NCBI GenBank assembly: GCA_040753075.1
Contig: JBFMHA010000003.1
Coordinates: 1 to 64,000, forward strand
Length of the DNA: 64,000 bases
Direction: 5' to 3'
Source: UBA6814 sp040753075
GTDB lineage: Bacteria; Desulfobacterota; Desulfovibrionia; Desulfovibrionales; Desulfovibrionaceae
Shown: one piece after another, positions 8,320 to 16,209 of the stretch
Numbering within the stretch: position 1 is the first letter of the stretch
How the letters are laid out: each line of letters starts with the position of its first letter
Notes under the pieces: generated by a model
What the model was told of the DNA's origin: nothing
What the model saw: only the letters and a program-made list of their open reading frames with translations
The model's database searches: none
Position numbers and translations under genes: made by a program

Positions 8320-9351
8320 TCAACCCTCCTCGTTGCTCTCGTAGGTGTAGTCCTGGCGGTACTCGCCATCCAGGGCCACGGTCACCTTCTTCTTCTTGGC
8401 CCCGTGGTGGCACACCGAGCACACCCGGCTTTCCAGACGGCGGCCCTCCAGGTGCAGGCGGCGCTGCCGGCCCTGCAACTCGTCCCAGGCCTGCTTGACC
8501 CCGATCTCCCGGGCGTTGCCCAGGATATCCTGCATCGTGAAGTCGGACGGGCACTTCAGGTAGTTGCCCGTGCTGGTGATGCACAGCCGCTGCCACAGGC
8601 GCGGACACACGAATCCCGGGTCCGGGACCGAGGTGTTGTGGTCGAAGTGCATGTCCGGGTTGTAGGCCACCCGGTCCACGATGCCCTTCATGAGCCGGAT
8701 GTAGGCCTGGGGGTCGTGCTTGATGGACGACCAGATGGCCTGCACGTTGAGCAGGGTGTTGGCCCCCAGTTCGTCGCGCACCCGGCGCAGGGTCTTGAGC
8801 TTCTCCAGGGACTCCTCGTACTTGAGGGGGATGCGCACGGCCTCGTAGTGTTCGCCCAGGCCGTCGAAGCTCATGGTCACCCAGTCCACGCCCGCGCCGA
8901 TGATGCCCCGGGCCAGCTTCTCGGTGATGGCCCCGCCGTTGGTGTTGATCCAGACCTCCCTGATGCCCGCGGCCTTGGCCAGGCGGACCATCTCCACGAT
9001 GTCCGGATGCAGGAGCGGCTCGCCGCGCATGCTAAACTTCAGGGTGAACAGCCCGTGCCGGCCGCATTCCTCCACGATGGAGCGGTACAGGTCCAGGGGC
9101 ATGAACCCGTTCTCCCCGATGTCCATGTACTGCCGGAAGCAGTGGGTGCACTTGAGCTGGCACACGCTGCTGACCTCGATGTCGATGTTCAGCGGGAAGG
9201 CGGCCACCTTGCGCTTCTTGGGATAGGTGTTCCAGGCGTAGCGGTTGGCCGCGTAGGCCAGGAGCTTGCCCCGGCCGCGCCGCCATTCGTTGCGCAGGTA
9301 CTCGCCGCGGGTCTCGCAGCTGAACTGGACGTTGGTCTCGGACTTTCTCAT
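8320..9351 (-). CDS. Radical-SAM protein with C-terminal SPASM-like cysteines
   Basis: A 343-residue radical-SAM enzyme with the cluster motif CQLKCTHC (Cys64, Cys68, Cys71). The C-terminal third carries further cysteines (CPRLW, CITS, CPSD, then VCSVCHHG), as in SPASM domains that hold auxiliary iron-sulfur clusters. It is clearly a paralogue of the protein at 9980-11254: both share a MRGE/WRGE loop, SFDG strand, a KFEES/KYEES helix and an HDP-x-x-Y segment. Its start overlaps the formyltransferase gene by four bases. Likely acts on a sugar nucleotide or lipid-linked glycan; reaction unknown. Confidence 0.8.
   Translation of the reverse strand: MRKSETNVQFSCETRGEYLRNEWRRGRGKLLAYAANRYAWNTYPKKRKVAAFPLNIDIEVSSVCQLKCTHCFRQYMDIGENGFMPLDLYRSIVEECGRHGLFTLKFSMRGEPLLHPDIVEMVRLAKAAGIREVWINTNGGAITEKLARGIIGAGVDWVTMSFDGLGEHYEAVRIPLKYEESLEKLKTLRRVRDELGANTLLNVQAIWSSIKHDPQAYIRLMKGIVDRVAYNPDMHFDHNTSVPDPGFVCPRLWQRLCITSTGNYLKCPSDFTMQDILGNAREIGVKQAWDELQGRQRRLHLEGRRLESRVCSVCHHGAKKKKVTVALDGEYRQDYTYESNEEG
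8324..8331 (-). promoter_or_regulatory. Ribosome-binding site for the TTG start at 8318
   Basis: On the minus strand this reads GAGGAGGG, a near-complete Shine-Dalgarno match placed five bases before a TTG codon. It lies inside the last codons of the upstream radical-SAM gene and argues for the TTG start over the longer ATG reading of the methyltransferase. Confidence 0.6.
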
Positions 9352-9980
9352 GAGTGCACCTTTTCCATGCGCGGGGCATGTGTAGCCCGGGACTCGTCCT
9401 GCGGGACCGGGACGAAGCCGGGATCGAGGAGCTTGGCTACGGTCCCGCGCACCAGGGGGGCGGCGGCGTCTCCCAGCCTGTCCAGGAGCACGGGCAGGGT
9501 CTCGTCGCCCAGGAGCGGGACGGTCACCTGGTGGATGATGGGGCCGGTGTCCAGGCCCTCGTCGATGAAGTGGCTGGTGAGCCCGGTCATGGGCTCGCGG
9601 TTGCGCAGCACCCAGTGGTGCGGGGCGGGGCCGCGGTAGGCGGGCAGGAGCGACCCGTGCACGTTGACCGTGCCTTGCCGTGGCGCGGCAAAGGCCTCGC
9701 GCGGCAGGCGCCGCATGTAGGCGTGCAGCCAGAGCAGGTCAGCGTCCAGTTCGCGGGCCAGCGCGCCCAGAGCGACGGGGTCCAGGGCGGCCTCGTCCCA
9801 TATCCGCAGTCCGGCCTCGGCAGCACACTGCCGCACCACATCCGCCCAGGGATCTCCGCCGCCGGCGGCCGCTCGCGTGACCACGCCGAGCACCCGGATC
9901 GCAGGGGACTCCAGCAGGGCGGCCAGCAGCCGCCCTCCCAGGCCCCAGTTGGCCGCGAACAGCACGGCGAGCGTGGTCAT
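9348..9980 (-). CDS. Formyltransferase-family protein
   Basis: A 210-residue protein of the methionyl-tRNA formyltransferase / GART fold. The catalytic signature is visible as NVHGSLLPAYRGPAP (His with preceding Asn) and a downstream IDEGLDTGPI loop carrying the conserved Asp. In surface-glycan loci relatives (WlaRD, VioF, FdtF types) transfer a formyl group from N10-formyl-tetrahydrofolate to an amino sugar. It lacks the C-terminal tRNA-binding domain of Fmt, which favours a sugar substrate. It sits between two radical-SAM genes with overlaps of one and four bases. Confidence 0.8.
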   Translation of the reverse strand: MTTLAVLFAANWGLGGRLLAALLESPAIRVLGVVTRAAAGGGDPWADVVRQCAAEAGLRIWDEAALDPVALGALARELDADLLWLHAYMRRLPREAFAAPRQGTVNVHGSLLPAYRGPAPHHWVLRNREPMTGLTSHFIDEGLDTGPIIHQVTVPLLGDETLPVLLDRLGDAAAPLVRGTVAKLLDPGFVPVPQDESRATHAPRMEKVHS

Positions 9981-11254
9981 CACCACCTCCGCCCCACGAT
10001 CTGGTCTATGGTGGTGTTCGGGTCGCCGGTGGAGCCGTGGCGGCACTCGCGGCAGCAGGGGATGTCCAGCCGCAGGCCCTGGTGGTGCATGCGGCGCACC
10101 TCGTCCTGACGCGGGGAGAGCCACATCTCCTTGATGGAGGTGGTGCGGCCGTCGCCCAGGGCGATGTCGGTGGCGTTCCAGCCCGTGCAACACTGGCCCG
10201 TGCCGTCCCAGCTGACCACGATGCGCTCCCAGGGGTACTGGCAGACGAAGCCCTGCTTGAGGGTCATCTCGCCCTTGAAGTTGATGTAGGGGTTCTTGAC
10301 CATGTAGTCCGCCACCTCGGCCATGGTCCGCTGGTAGTCCCCGGGATCGTGGCTGATGGCGGGCCATATGGTGCAGGTGCGGATCTGGGGCAGGAATGCG
10401 CCCGCCTTGGCGCGCATGGCGCGGAGCAGGCGCAGTCGGTCCATGCTCTCCTCGAACTTGGCCGGGGCGCGTACCTTCTCGTAGACCTCGCGGATGCCGT
10501 CGAAGGAGACGGCCACGTAACTGACGCGGTTCTCAACCAGGCAGGCCGCGATGCGTTGGTCGATGAAGAAGGCGTTGGTCAGAAAGGAGACGTTGGGGAT
10601 GCGCGCCGCGGCGTAGGCGATCATCTCCGTGATGCGGGGGTGGGTCAGGGTTTCGCCCCGCCAGGAGAGCCGCATCGAGTAGAGGTCTTCTGCCGCGCAC
10701 TCGTCCACCAGCTTGGTGAAAAGGTCGAAATCCATCTGTCCGGTGGTCTGCATCATGTCGCGGTAGCACATGGGGCAGTTCATGTTGCAGGTGCTGGCGG
10801 ACTCCAGGTCCACGTGCAGTGGGAAGGGCGTGACGAAGCGGTAGGTCGGGGCCAAGTGCCAGGCCAGCCGGTTGAAGAAGTAGTCCGTGAAGCGGCCCTG
10901 GTTCAGGGTGAACAGCCAAGCCCGCTCCGGGGTGTCGAAGGGATGTTGGTGGAAGTTGACTTGCAGGCCCTCGCCCTGGGGCTCGGGCTTCTTTATCGCG
11001 AGTTCGTCGTGGATGGCCTGCTGGCAGTTGACAGTGCCGCGCGGCAGGACTTCACGGAAGGCGTCTACGAGCGCCTGGTAGGGTGCTGCGAATCCCGCGT
11101 GCAGGTCGCCGTCCAGGGCGTGCAGTCCTGGTACGTCCGAGAGGCGGGCGAAGAAGGAGGTGTACTCAGGGTGTGTCCGGACGACCTCGGTGGGTGGTGT
11201 TTCCCAGGCTACCCTGATTTCCTCGTGGGCGGAATCGTAGGCGCAGTGCAACAT
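9980..11254 (-). CDS. Radical-SAM/SPASM protein, long N-terminal extension
   Basis: A 424-residue protein with the motif CNMNCPMC (Cys156, Cys160, Cys163) preceded by an unusual region of about 150 residues with no motif I recognise. The C-terminal part has the SPASM-type cysteine set (GFVCQYPW, GQCCTGW, CCRECRHG). It is a paralogue of the product of 8320-9351. Its stop overlaps the formyltransferase start by one base (TGATG), so radical chemistry and formylation are probably steps of one modification path. Substrate not known. Confidence 0.8.
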   Translation of the reverse strand: MLHCAYDSAHEEIRVAWETPPTEVVRTHPEYTSFFARLSDVPGLHALDGDLHAGFAAPYQALVDAFREVLPRGTVNCQQAIHDELAIKKPEPQGEGLQVNFHQHPFDTPERAWLFTLNQGRFTDYFFNRLAWHLAPTYRFVTPFPLHVDLESASTCNMNCPMCYRDMMQTTGQMDFDLFTKLVDECAAEDLYSMRLSWRGETLTHPRITEMIAYAAARIPNVSFLTNAFFIDQRIAACLVENRVSYVAVSFDGIREVYEKVRAPAKFEESMDRLRLLRAMRAKAGAFLPQIRTCTIWPAISHDPGDYQRTMAEVADYMVKNPYINFKGEMTLKQGFVCQYPWERIVVSWDGTGQCCTGWNATDIALGDGRTTSIKEMWLSPRQDEVRRMHHQGLRLDIPCCRECRHGSTGDPNTTIDQIVGRRW

Positions 11255-11260
11255 CTTTCC

Positions 11261-12010
11261 TCAACCTCGCAACCAGAAATGTACGATTTCGCGTCGTATT
11301 GCAGGCGTGAAGCCCGCCTTTTCGTAAAGGGCACAGGCCGCTTCATTGGCGGCGAAGGCCTCGACGCTCAAGGTCCTGTCGCCACCGTGGCGGGCGATGA
11401 CTGCCTGCATGAGCCGTGCGCCCACGCCTCGTCCTCTGGCCCAGCCAAGTACGCCTACGATGTGCAACCTCGCCGTGTCGTCCGCGAGATGGACTGTGGC
11501 CAGCCCCGCAGGGCGGCCGTCGAGTTCAGCCACGGCGATCTCCTGGGCAAGGCCCCGGCAGTGCTCCTCGATGGAGGTCTGCCACACGCGGCGGGCGCGT
11601 TCTTCGCCGATTCCCGGGTCCAGGTAGAAACGGCTGTGCCGCATCTCTCCTGCCAGGGGCAGGAAAGGTTCAGGGTCGGTTCCGCCTTCGGTGGCCAGGG
11701 CGAAGGCCACGCCGTTCACGACGGCGTCATGGCTGCCCTGCGCGCGCCGGAAGGTCAGTTCCTGGCCCAGGGTCACACACCGGTGTCCCGGCATGGCTGC
11801 TGCGATGAGGTCCGGGTCGAAGTCGCGTGGCAGGATTTTGGCGAACGTCAATCCTGGACGCAGGCCCTCGGTCTCGGTGCGCTCGAATACTTCGGCAGTG
11901 GCCGCGGCAAACGATTCCGCCCCCTGGACGCGCTTCTCGTCTGTTTCCAGTCTGGCGCACGACACGCCGAGCAACTGCGAATCCCAGTCCAGGGGGATCA
12001 ATCGCGCCAT
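11261..12010 (-). CDS. GNAT acetyltransferase, WecD-like
   Basis: A 249-residue N-acetyltransferase. The N terminus has the LDWDSQLLG pattern seen in WecD-type amino-sugar acetyltransferases, and the GNAT acetyl-CoA loop is RGRGVGARL followed by the VEAFAANEAACALYEKAG helix typical of motif B. The ATG at 12010 has a GGAGAAGG ribosome-binding site; a longer reading to 12109 would run into the promoter-like sequence at 12093-12121 and is rejected. It could supply the N-acetyl step expected in nonulosonic acid synthesis (the PseH role) or acylate another amino sugar. First gene of the left transcription unit. Confidence 0.75.
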   Translation of the reverse strand: MARLIPLDWDSQLLGVSCARLETDEKRVQGAESFAAATAEVFERTETEGLRPGLTFAKILPRDFDPDLIAAAMPGHRCVTLGQELTFRRAQGSHDAVVNGVAFALATEGGTDPEPFLPLAGEMRHSRFYLDPGIGEERARRVWQTSIEEHCRGLAQEIAVAELDGRPAGLATVHLADDTARLHIVGVLGWARGRGVGARLMQAVIARHGGDRTLSVEAFAANEAACALYEKAGFTPAIRREIVHFWLRG

Positions 12011-12092
12011 GGCCTTCTCCGGAAGGGTAGCATCACACGCCATGAGGCGGTGTTTGCAAATATAAGGCCTGGAATCATCATCACCATGGCGC

Positions 12093-12121
12093 ATTATGAC
12101 GGTATTCATTCAGTTGGTAAA
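12093..12121 (-). promoter_or_regulatory. Sigma-70-type promoter candidate before the acetyltransferase gene
   Basis: On the minus strand TTTACC (12116-12121) and CATAAT (12093-12098) are separated by 17 bases, matching four and five of six positions of the -35 and -10 consensus. It lies in an AT-rich gap that is one of the few real breaks in the gene chain, and would start transcription about 75 bases before the chosen ATG at 12010. Confidence 0.45.
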
Positions 12122-12128
12122 TGAAATT

Positions 12129-12163
12129 GTGCGGATCCCAGTGGCTCATGGATCCGGCAGCAC
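12129..12163 (-). terminator. Weak hairpin after the B12-type radical-SAM gene
   Basis: Minus-strand RNA can pair GGATCC with GGATCC across an 11-base loop, with an outer GTGC/GCAC pair interrupted by a four-base bulge. It lies just past the stop at 12169 and is followed by an AT-rich but not T-only stretch, so termination would be partial at best. Confidence 0.35.
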
Positions 12164-12168
12164 GGGCC

Positions 12169-13668
12169 TCAGCCTTCCTGGTGACGGGTCGTGCCCGACG
12201 CGTTCCAGTCCACTCCCGTCAAGGTGAAGAACCCTTCCCGCAGCGCCTCTATTGCCTTCTGGGACGGCTTCTCAGGATTTTCGCGCACTATGTTCTCCGC
12301 AAAGGCTCGATCATCTCCACCACGCGCGGCTAGGTGCCATGCATACGTCCACATCCTGTGGTGAGCCTCCGGCATCCCCTGTGGCTTATCCTGCGAGTAC
12401 CGGGCGTACAGGGGGCTCCCCGGGAAGAATACCAGTTGGAAGACGCTCATGGGAATGTTGCTGGGCAGCTTGGTCACAAAGTTGAACGTCTCCAGGCTGG
12501 TGGCAGGGGTGTCGAAGGGGTTGAAGCCGATGAGGTCGTACTTGACGTGCACGCCGCCCTCTTCGAGGGTTTGCGCGGTTTCGATGAGGCTCTGCCCGGA
12601 CACGTTCCGATTGAATATTTCCTTCCTGATGTACTCGGAGCCGGATTGCAGCCCCAGCACGGTCTCGGTCATGCCCGCGTCCATGAGCATGTGCAGGGAT
12701 TCGGCATCGTGGGCGCCGGGGAAGATGTTGCAGAAGAACGGGATGCCGACCTCCTTCTTGTACAGTGAGAGGAGTTGCCGCAGAAAGGGCTTGCTGATTG
12801 GAAATATAGAGTCCATGAACCTGATTTTCTTTAAGTTTCTGTGTGACGCGGCGTCGGCGATCTCCTGGATGACACGTTCCGGGGAGCGGGTGCGCACCTT
12901 GGGGAACTTGCCGTCCAGGTACTTGTGGTAGATGGCCGACCACTGGCCGGACATGCAGTAGCTGCACGAACTAAAGCACCCCCGGGTGATGAAGACGTCC
13001 AGCCAGTCGTCGAAGACGATGCCCTCAGTGGTGACCGTGTCGTTGTCGATGAGATAGTGGCCCTGGCCGGACCAGTCCGGGACGGGAAGCTCGTCCAGGT
13101 CGCACAGGGGATTCGAGACCGCGTTGGTGACCAGCGTTCCGGCCTTGTCCAGGTAGAATGCGTTGTTTAGGCGGCGGATGTCTGCCTGTCCCTGGCCGGC
13201 GTTGATGCACTGCGCAATGTCCAATATCAGCTGTTCACCCTCGCCGAAGCAGACAATGTCGTAATACTTGGCGAATTCCTCCGGCTGCAAGGTCGGGCCG
13301 TATCCCCCGGCCAAGGTGAGGGTGCGGGGCAGGGTGGAAAGGACGCGCTCGGCTAGGCTCTTGGCCAGGGGGAGGCCGAACGAGCGGGTGCTGATGCCGA
13401 CAGCGTCAGGGGCGAGTTCGAGCAGCAAGTCCTTGAGATGACGGAACTCCTCATCGGATGGCGGATTCACGTCATAGACGCTGGCGTAGATCGAGCCGGG
13501 CTTGTAGATTTTCTGCACCGCGTTGGCGTCCTCCGGAACCTGGCGGGAGGAATATTCCTTGAAGAATATAAGATCAACCGTATGCCCGTGTTCCTTGAGA
13601 AACGAGGACAGGTAACGGATGCCCATGCACATCGTGTCGTAGAATGTGACGAGGCTGATATGAGCCAT
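12169..13668 (-). CDS. B12-binding-domain radical-SAM protein
   Basis: A 499-residue protein with the layout of cobalamin-dependent radical-SAM enzymes: residues 1-150 form a Rossmann-like B12-binding-type domain (LAGGYGPTLQPEEF, then FGEGEQ), followed by the motif CFSSCSYC at Cys231, Cys235 and Cys238 and a core barrel. The classic DxHxxG cobalamin ligand is not obvious, so cobalamin may bind base-off without a His ligand or not at all. Such enzymes methylate unactivated carbon or rearrange ring systems. The next gene downstream in the unit is separated by a real gap; the upstream neighbour is a methyltransferase. Base composition is a little lower in GC than flanking genes. Confidence 0.75.
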   Translation of the reverse strand: MAHISLVTFYDTMCMGIRYLSSFLKEHGHTVDLIFFKEYSSRQVPEDANAVQKIYKPGSIYASVYDVNPPSDEEFRHLKDLLLELAPDAVGISTRSFGLPLAKSLAERVLSTLPRTLTLAGGYGPTLQPEEFAKYYDIVCFGEGEQLILDIAQCINAGQGQADIRRLNNAFYLDKAGTLVTNAVSNPLCDLDELPVPDWSGQGHYLIDNDTVTTEGIVFDDWLDVFITRGCFSSCSYCMSGQWSAIYHKYLDGKFPKVRTRSPERVIQEIADAASHRNLKKIRFMDSIFPISKPFLRQLLSLYKKEVGIPFFCNIFPGAHDAESLHMLMDAGMTETVLGLQSGSEYIRKEIFNRNVSGQSLIETAQTLEEGGVHVKYDLIGFNPFDTPATSLETFNFVTKLPSNIPMSVFQLVFFPGSPLYARYSQDKPQGMPEAHHRMWTYAWHLAARGGDDRAFAENIVRENPEKPSQKAIEALREGFFTLTGVDWNASGTTRHQEG

Positions 13669-13671
13669 GGA

Positions 13672-14355
13672 CTAGTCCTCCTTGCGGCAGGAGATGAACC
13701 AGAAAGAAGAGATTTCTTCTGGTTTCATGCAATATTCGTAGTAACCGACAGATATTTTTGGGAAGCGGAAAAAAACGTTTCTGACGTGCGGTTCGTCCTT
13801 GAGCAGCAGGAACGATACGCCTTGGCGAAGGGGGTAGGAGGCATTGAAAGCCCGTATGTTCTCTCCCAGGTCGTCGGAGACGTTGTGGAAGAAATGCCGC
13901 TGGGTGGGCATAGAGCAGAGGAAGTGTCCGCCGGGAACGAGCAGGCCGTGGGCGTAGTCGATGAAGTTTGCCAGGCTTTCCCAGCTCCCGAGATAGTGAG
14001 CGGATTCGAGGGCATAGACCAGGTGGAAGCGGTTTCTGCCCAGATCTGGCCAGTGCCCTGCGGCCACTTGCAAGTCCGCCTTGTATCCCGCTTCGCGAAG
14101 GATGGAATCCGCGTATTCGACGGCCTCGATGGAGACGTCCAGGCCATGGCACTGCGCTCCTTCGGAGGCTAGAAAGAGGAGCTCTGCTCCGGTGAAGAAG
14201 CCGAAATCAAGGACGTTCTTGCCCGCGATGGGACCAACCTCCTTGCGCATGAACCGGACGAAATGTTCGTTGGGAAACTGCTTGCGAGTGCCGGCGTCTC
14301 GACAGGCGGCCACCTGCTTGGTCCAGAATCGGTTGTTTTCGCGACTCGGATTCAT
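13672..14355 (-). CDS. SAM-dependent methyltransferase
   Basis: A 227-residue Rossmann-fold methyltransferase. SAM-binding motif I reads VLDFGFFTGAEL, with GLDVS ending strand two and a late SFWFISCRK strand. The start at 14355 follows the WbqC-family stop by four bases and has a GAGG site eight bases upstream; an upstream ATG at 14430 would overlap that gene. It lies four bases before the B12-type radical-SAM gene, forming one of several methyltransferase/radical-SAM neighbours in this locus. Acceptor not known. Confidence 0.75.
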   Translation of the reverse strand: MNPSRENNRFWTKQVAACRDAGTRKQFPNEHFVRFMRKEVGPIAGKNVLDFGFFTGAELLFLASEGAQCHGLDVSIEAVEYADSILREAGYKADLQVAAGHWPDLGRNRFHLVYALESAHYLGSWESLANFIDYAHGLLVPGGHFLCSMPTQRHFFHNVSDDLGENIRAFNASYPLRQGVSFLLLKDEPHVRNVFFRFPKISVGYYEYCMKPEEISSFWFISCRKED

Positions 14356-14359
14356 ATTT

Positions 14360-15094
14360 CTAGCCTCGGGATTGCGCAGGAGATTCCAGAGTGACATCCA
14401 CCTGCGGCGGTTCGGTGTTCTGTGCGGCAAAGGAGGAAAGGGCGTCGCGTGCCATCATCAGGAAGTCGAGAGTTGAGAGGCACGGCACAAATGCCCCGTG
14501 CAACTGGGGATACGGGGCCGGCCTGAATTCTTGCCACTCCACACGAATGCCGCAGGCCGTGAACAGGGCTTCGTCCAGATAGTCGCGGGAGCCCATGCCC
14601 GTGAGGTAGGCGTCCGCGCCGTGCAGCGCGCACAGCCGAACCAGCCGCGCCGTGCCAGTCTCCGCGAGGCCGTGCTGCGAGGCCATGGTCAGGGGTGTGG
14701 TGATGCCCAGCAGGCGGGCGAAGAGGCGCAAGATGTCCAGGTTCAGGTCCATAAGCCGGGCGTGGTCGCGGCCGTAGACCTCCTCGAGCAGGGGGAATAT
14801 TTCGGCGAAGCGGGGCGAGCGGGCGTAGGCCGCGGCGATGGCGGCAAGGTGCTTTCGCCGCCAGGGGCCGTTCTCCACCTCCACGTCACGGATATCTTGG
14901 TTGAATCGGCCGCTTTTACGCACGGGCACGGTGAGCCAAGCCGGGCCCGCCGCGGTCATGATGCGGTCCCGGTGGTGCCAGCCCCGACGCAGGAACTGCA
15001 CGTCGTCCAGCACCACGTAGAGGTCGCTGTCCCGCCACCGGGCGAAGAAGCCCAGCCAGGGCATGAAGTCGGGCTGGTGGACGGTCACGCGCAC
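14360..15094 (-). CDS. WbqC-family protein
   Basis: A 244-residue protein with the WbqC-family signature: HQPDFMPWLGFF close to the start, a DDVQF strand, then WHHRDRI and TVPV, and a C-terminal GxGSRDYLDE segment. The family is common in O-antigen and flagellin glycan loci, but its reaction is not established to my knowledge. I chose the GTG at 15094, which has a GAGG ribosome-binding site and puts the HQPDF motif near the N terminus as in relatives. Upstream reading would overlap the 70-residue gene relic. Confidence 0.8.
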   Translation of the reverse strand: MRVTVHQPDFMPWLGFFARWRDSDLYVVLDDVQFLRRGWHHRDRIMTAAGPAWLTVPVRKSGRFNQDIRDVEVENGPWRRKHLAAIAAAYARSPRFAEIFPLLEEVYGRDHARLMDLNLDILRLFARLLGITTPLTMASQHGLAETGTARLVRLCALHGADAYLTGMGSRDYLDEALFTACGIRVEWQEFRPAPYPQLHGAFVPCLSTLDFLMMARDALSSFAAQNTEPPQVDVTLESPAQSRG

Positions 15095-15104
15095 CGCGTT
15101 TTCC

Positions 15105-15317
15105 TCAGCTCCGGCCGTTCTGGGCCAGGACCTGCTCGCGCATTTGGGCGAACCAGGCGAGATAGTCATCCACCTCGTGCCCGGCGTCGAAGCGTCGCGC
15201 AGCGTCGGCGGCCGTGGAGCGGGAGTGCTCTGCGAGAAGCTGGGGATCGTCGGCCAGGGACCCGGGCAGGCTGTCGAGGTAGCACTTGAGAAGGTCGCTG
15301 GGGCGCAGGTCGTGCAT
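15105..15317 (-). pseudogene. 70-residue relic of a glycosyltransferase C terminus
   Basis: A small open frame whose residues 20-62 match the C-terminal end of the glycosyltransferase at 16210-17571: 30 of 43 aligned positions are identical by my hand count, including DPQLLA, RFD and DYLAWFA-MREQ. The first 19 residues do not match. It starts directly after the stop of the nucleotidyltransferase gene with no gap. The simplest reading is the tail of a second, mostly deleted glycosyltransferase gene, or a small duplicated domain that is still made. No catalytic residues of the transferase remain. Confidence 0.6.
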
Positions 15318-16082
15318 TTACACTCCGCAGAGGCTTTCCTGGTTGTCCGCCACCAAGGTCTGGGCCCTTTGGAAATCGTCCGGCCGTCCGATGTCAAGCC
15401 ACAGGCCGGAATGTTCGTAGACGTTCACTGGCAGGCCCTTGTCCAGCATGGTCAACATGAGGTCGTCGAACCCGAAGGGCACCCCGTGCGGGATGAGGTC
15501 CAGGACCTCGGGCTCCATGCAGTAGATGCCCATGCTGACGGTGAAGTCCATTTGCGGCTTCTCCCGGAAGGCCACCATCCGGCCCTGCTTGCATTCAAGC
15601 ACGCCCAGGTCGATCTTGATCGGCTTGGCGGTCACGGCCACCGTGACCAGGGCGTCTCCCTGGCGGTGGTGGCGCACCAACTCGCGCAGGCTCAGATCCG
15701 TGACCAGGTCGCCGTTGAGCACCAGGAAGGTGCAGTCCAGGCGCTCCTTGCCGATGGGCAGGAGCGGGCCGATGGTGCCCAGGGGTTGGGATTCCTCGCT
15801 GTACTGGATGGCGATGTCCCATTGGGAGCCGTTGCCGCACACGCTCTTGATGAGGCTGCCCAGGTGCCCGAGGGTGATGACGGTGTTCCTGACCCCGTTG
15901 CGGCGCAGCCATTTCAGGGTCAACTCCAGGACCGGGGTGCCCGCCACGGGCAGGAGGGGCTTGGGCAGAACCAGGGTGTAGGGCCGCAGCCGCGTGCCCA
16001 TGCCTCCGGCCTGGATGACTGCGGTCACGTCCATGCCGTTGCCGGTGTGTTGCAGGGCGATGCCGGTGCGCGGTTCGCTCAT
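15318..16082 (-). CDS. Sugar-1-phosphate nucleotidyltransferase
   Basis: A 254-residue nucleotidyltransferase of the RfbA/GlmU-N/mannose-1-phosphate guanylyltransferase type. The signature QAGGMGTRLRPYT followed by LPKPLLPVAGTPV is complete, FLVLNGDL gives the metal-binding Asp and EKP the sugar-phosphate contact. The ATG at 16082 has a full AAGGAGG site six bases upstream. It activates a sugar-1-phosphate as an NDP-sugar; nucleotide and sugar are not evident, and the relatively short length favours a HddC- or RmlA-like single domain. An HddC-type GDP-heptose role is possible given heptose genes further right. Confidence 0.8.
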   Translation of the reverse strand: MSEPRTGIALQHTGNGMDVTAVIQAGGMGTRLRPYTLVLPKPLLPVAGTPVLELTLKWLRRNGVRNTVITLGHLGSLIKSVCGNGSQWDIAIQYSEESQPLGTIGPLLPIGKERLDCTFLVLNGDLVTDLSLRELVRHHRQGDALVTVAVTAKPIKIDLGVLECKQGRMVAFREKPQMDFTVSMGIYCMEPEVLDLIPHGVPFGFDDLMLTMLDKGLPVNVYEHSGLWLDIGRPDDFQRAQTLVADNQESLCGV

Positions 16083-16105
16083 GACTCGCCTCCTTGTCCG
16101 ACGAC

Positions 16106-16122
16106 CCCGGCCGGCGGCCGGG
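16106..16122. repeat. Perfect inverted repeat between two glycan genes
   Basis: A perfect seven-base stem (CCCGGCC/GGCCGGG) with a three-base loop lies in the 127-base gap between the glycosyltransferase and nucleotidyltransferase genes. No T-run follows it on either strand, so it is not a standard terminator; it could protect or divide the transcript. The rest of the gap shows nothing else I can name. Confidence 0.45.
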
Positions 16123-16209
16123 TGTGGAAAAACCTGCAATCAGGATGCCACGCGCGTGCGCCGGGCGTATGCGTCCTCGACCTTCCTTGCAGGGCCGTGC
16201 GGGTTCGGG

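Noticed and set aside
12010..12109. Longer reading of the GNAT acetyltransferase beginning at 12109
   Set aside because: It would place the start inside the -35/-10 promoter candidate, and the added residues do not resemble the family, while the ATG at 12010 has a good ribosome-binding site.
10037..12124. Very long open frames on the plus strand opposite minus-strand genes (this one, and similar ones at 28090-30816, 30849-33260, 45235-47520 and 52011-54992)
   Set aside because: They mirror the high third-position GC of the real genes, have low-complexity sequences rich in Gly, Ala, Val, His and Gln, lack motifs, and overlap genes with clear families for their whole length.
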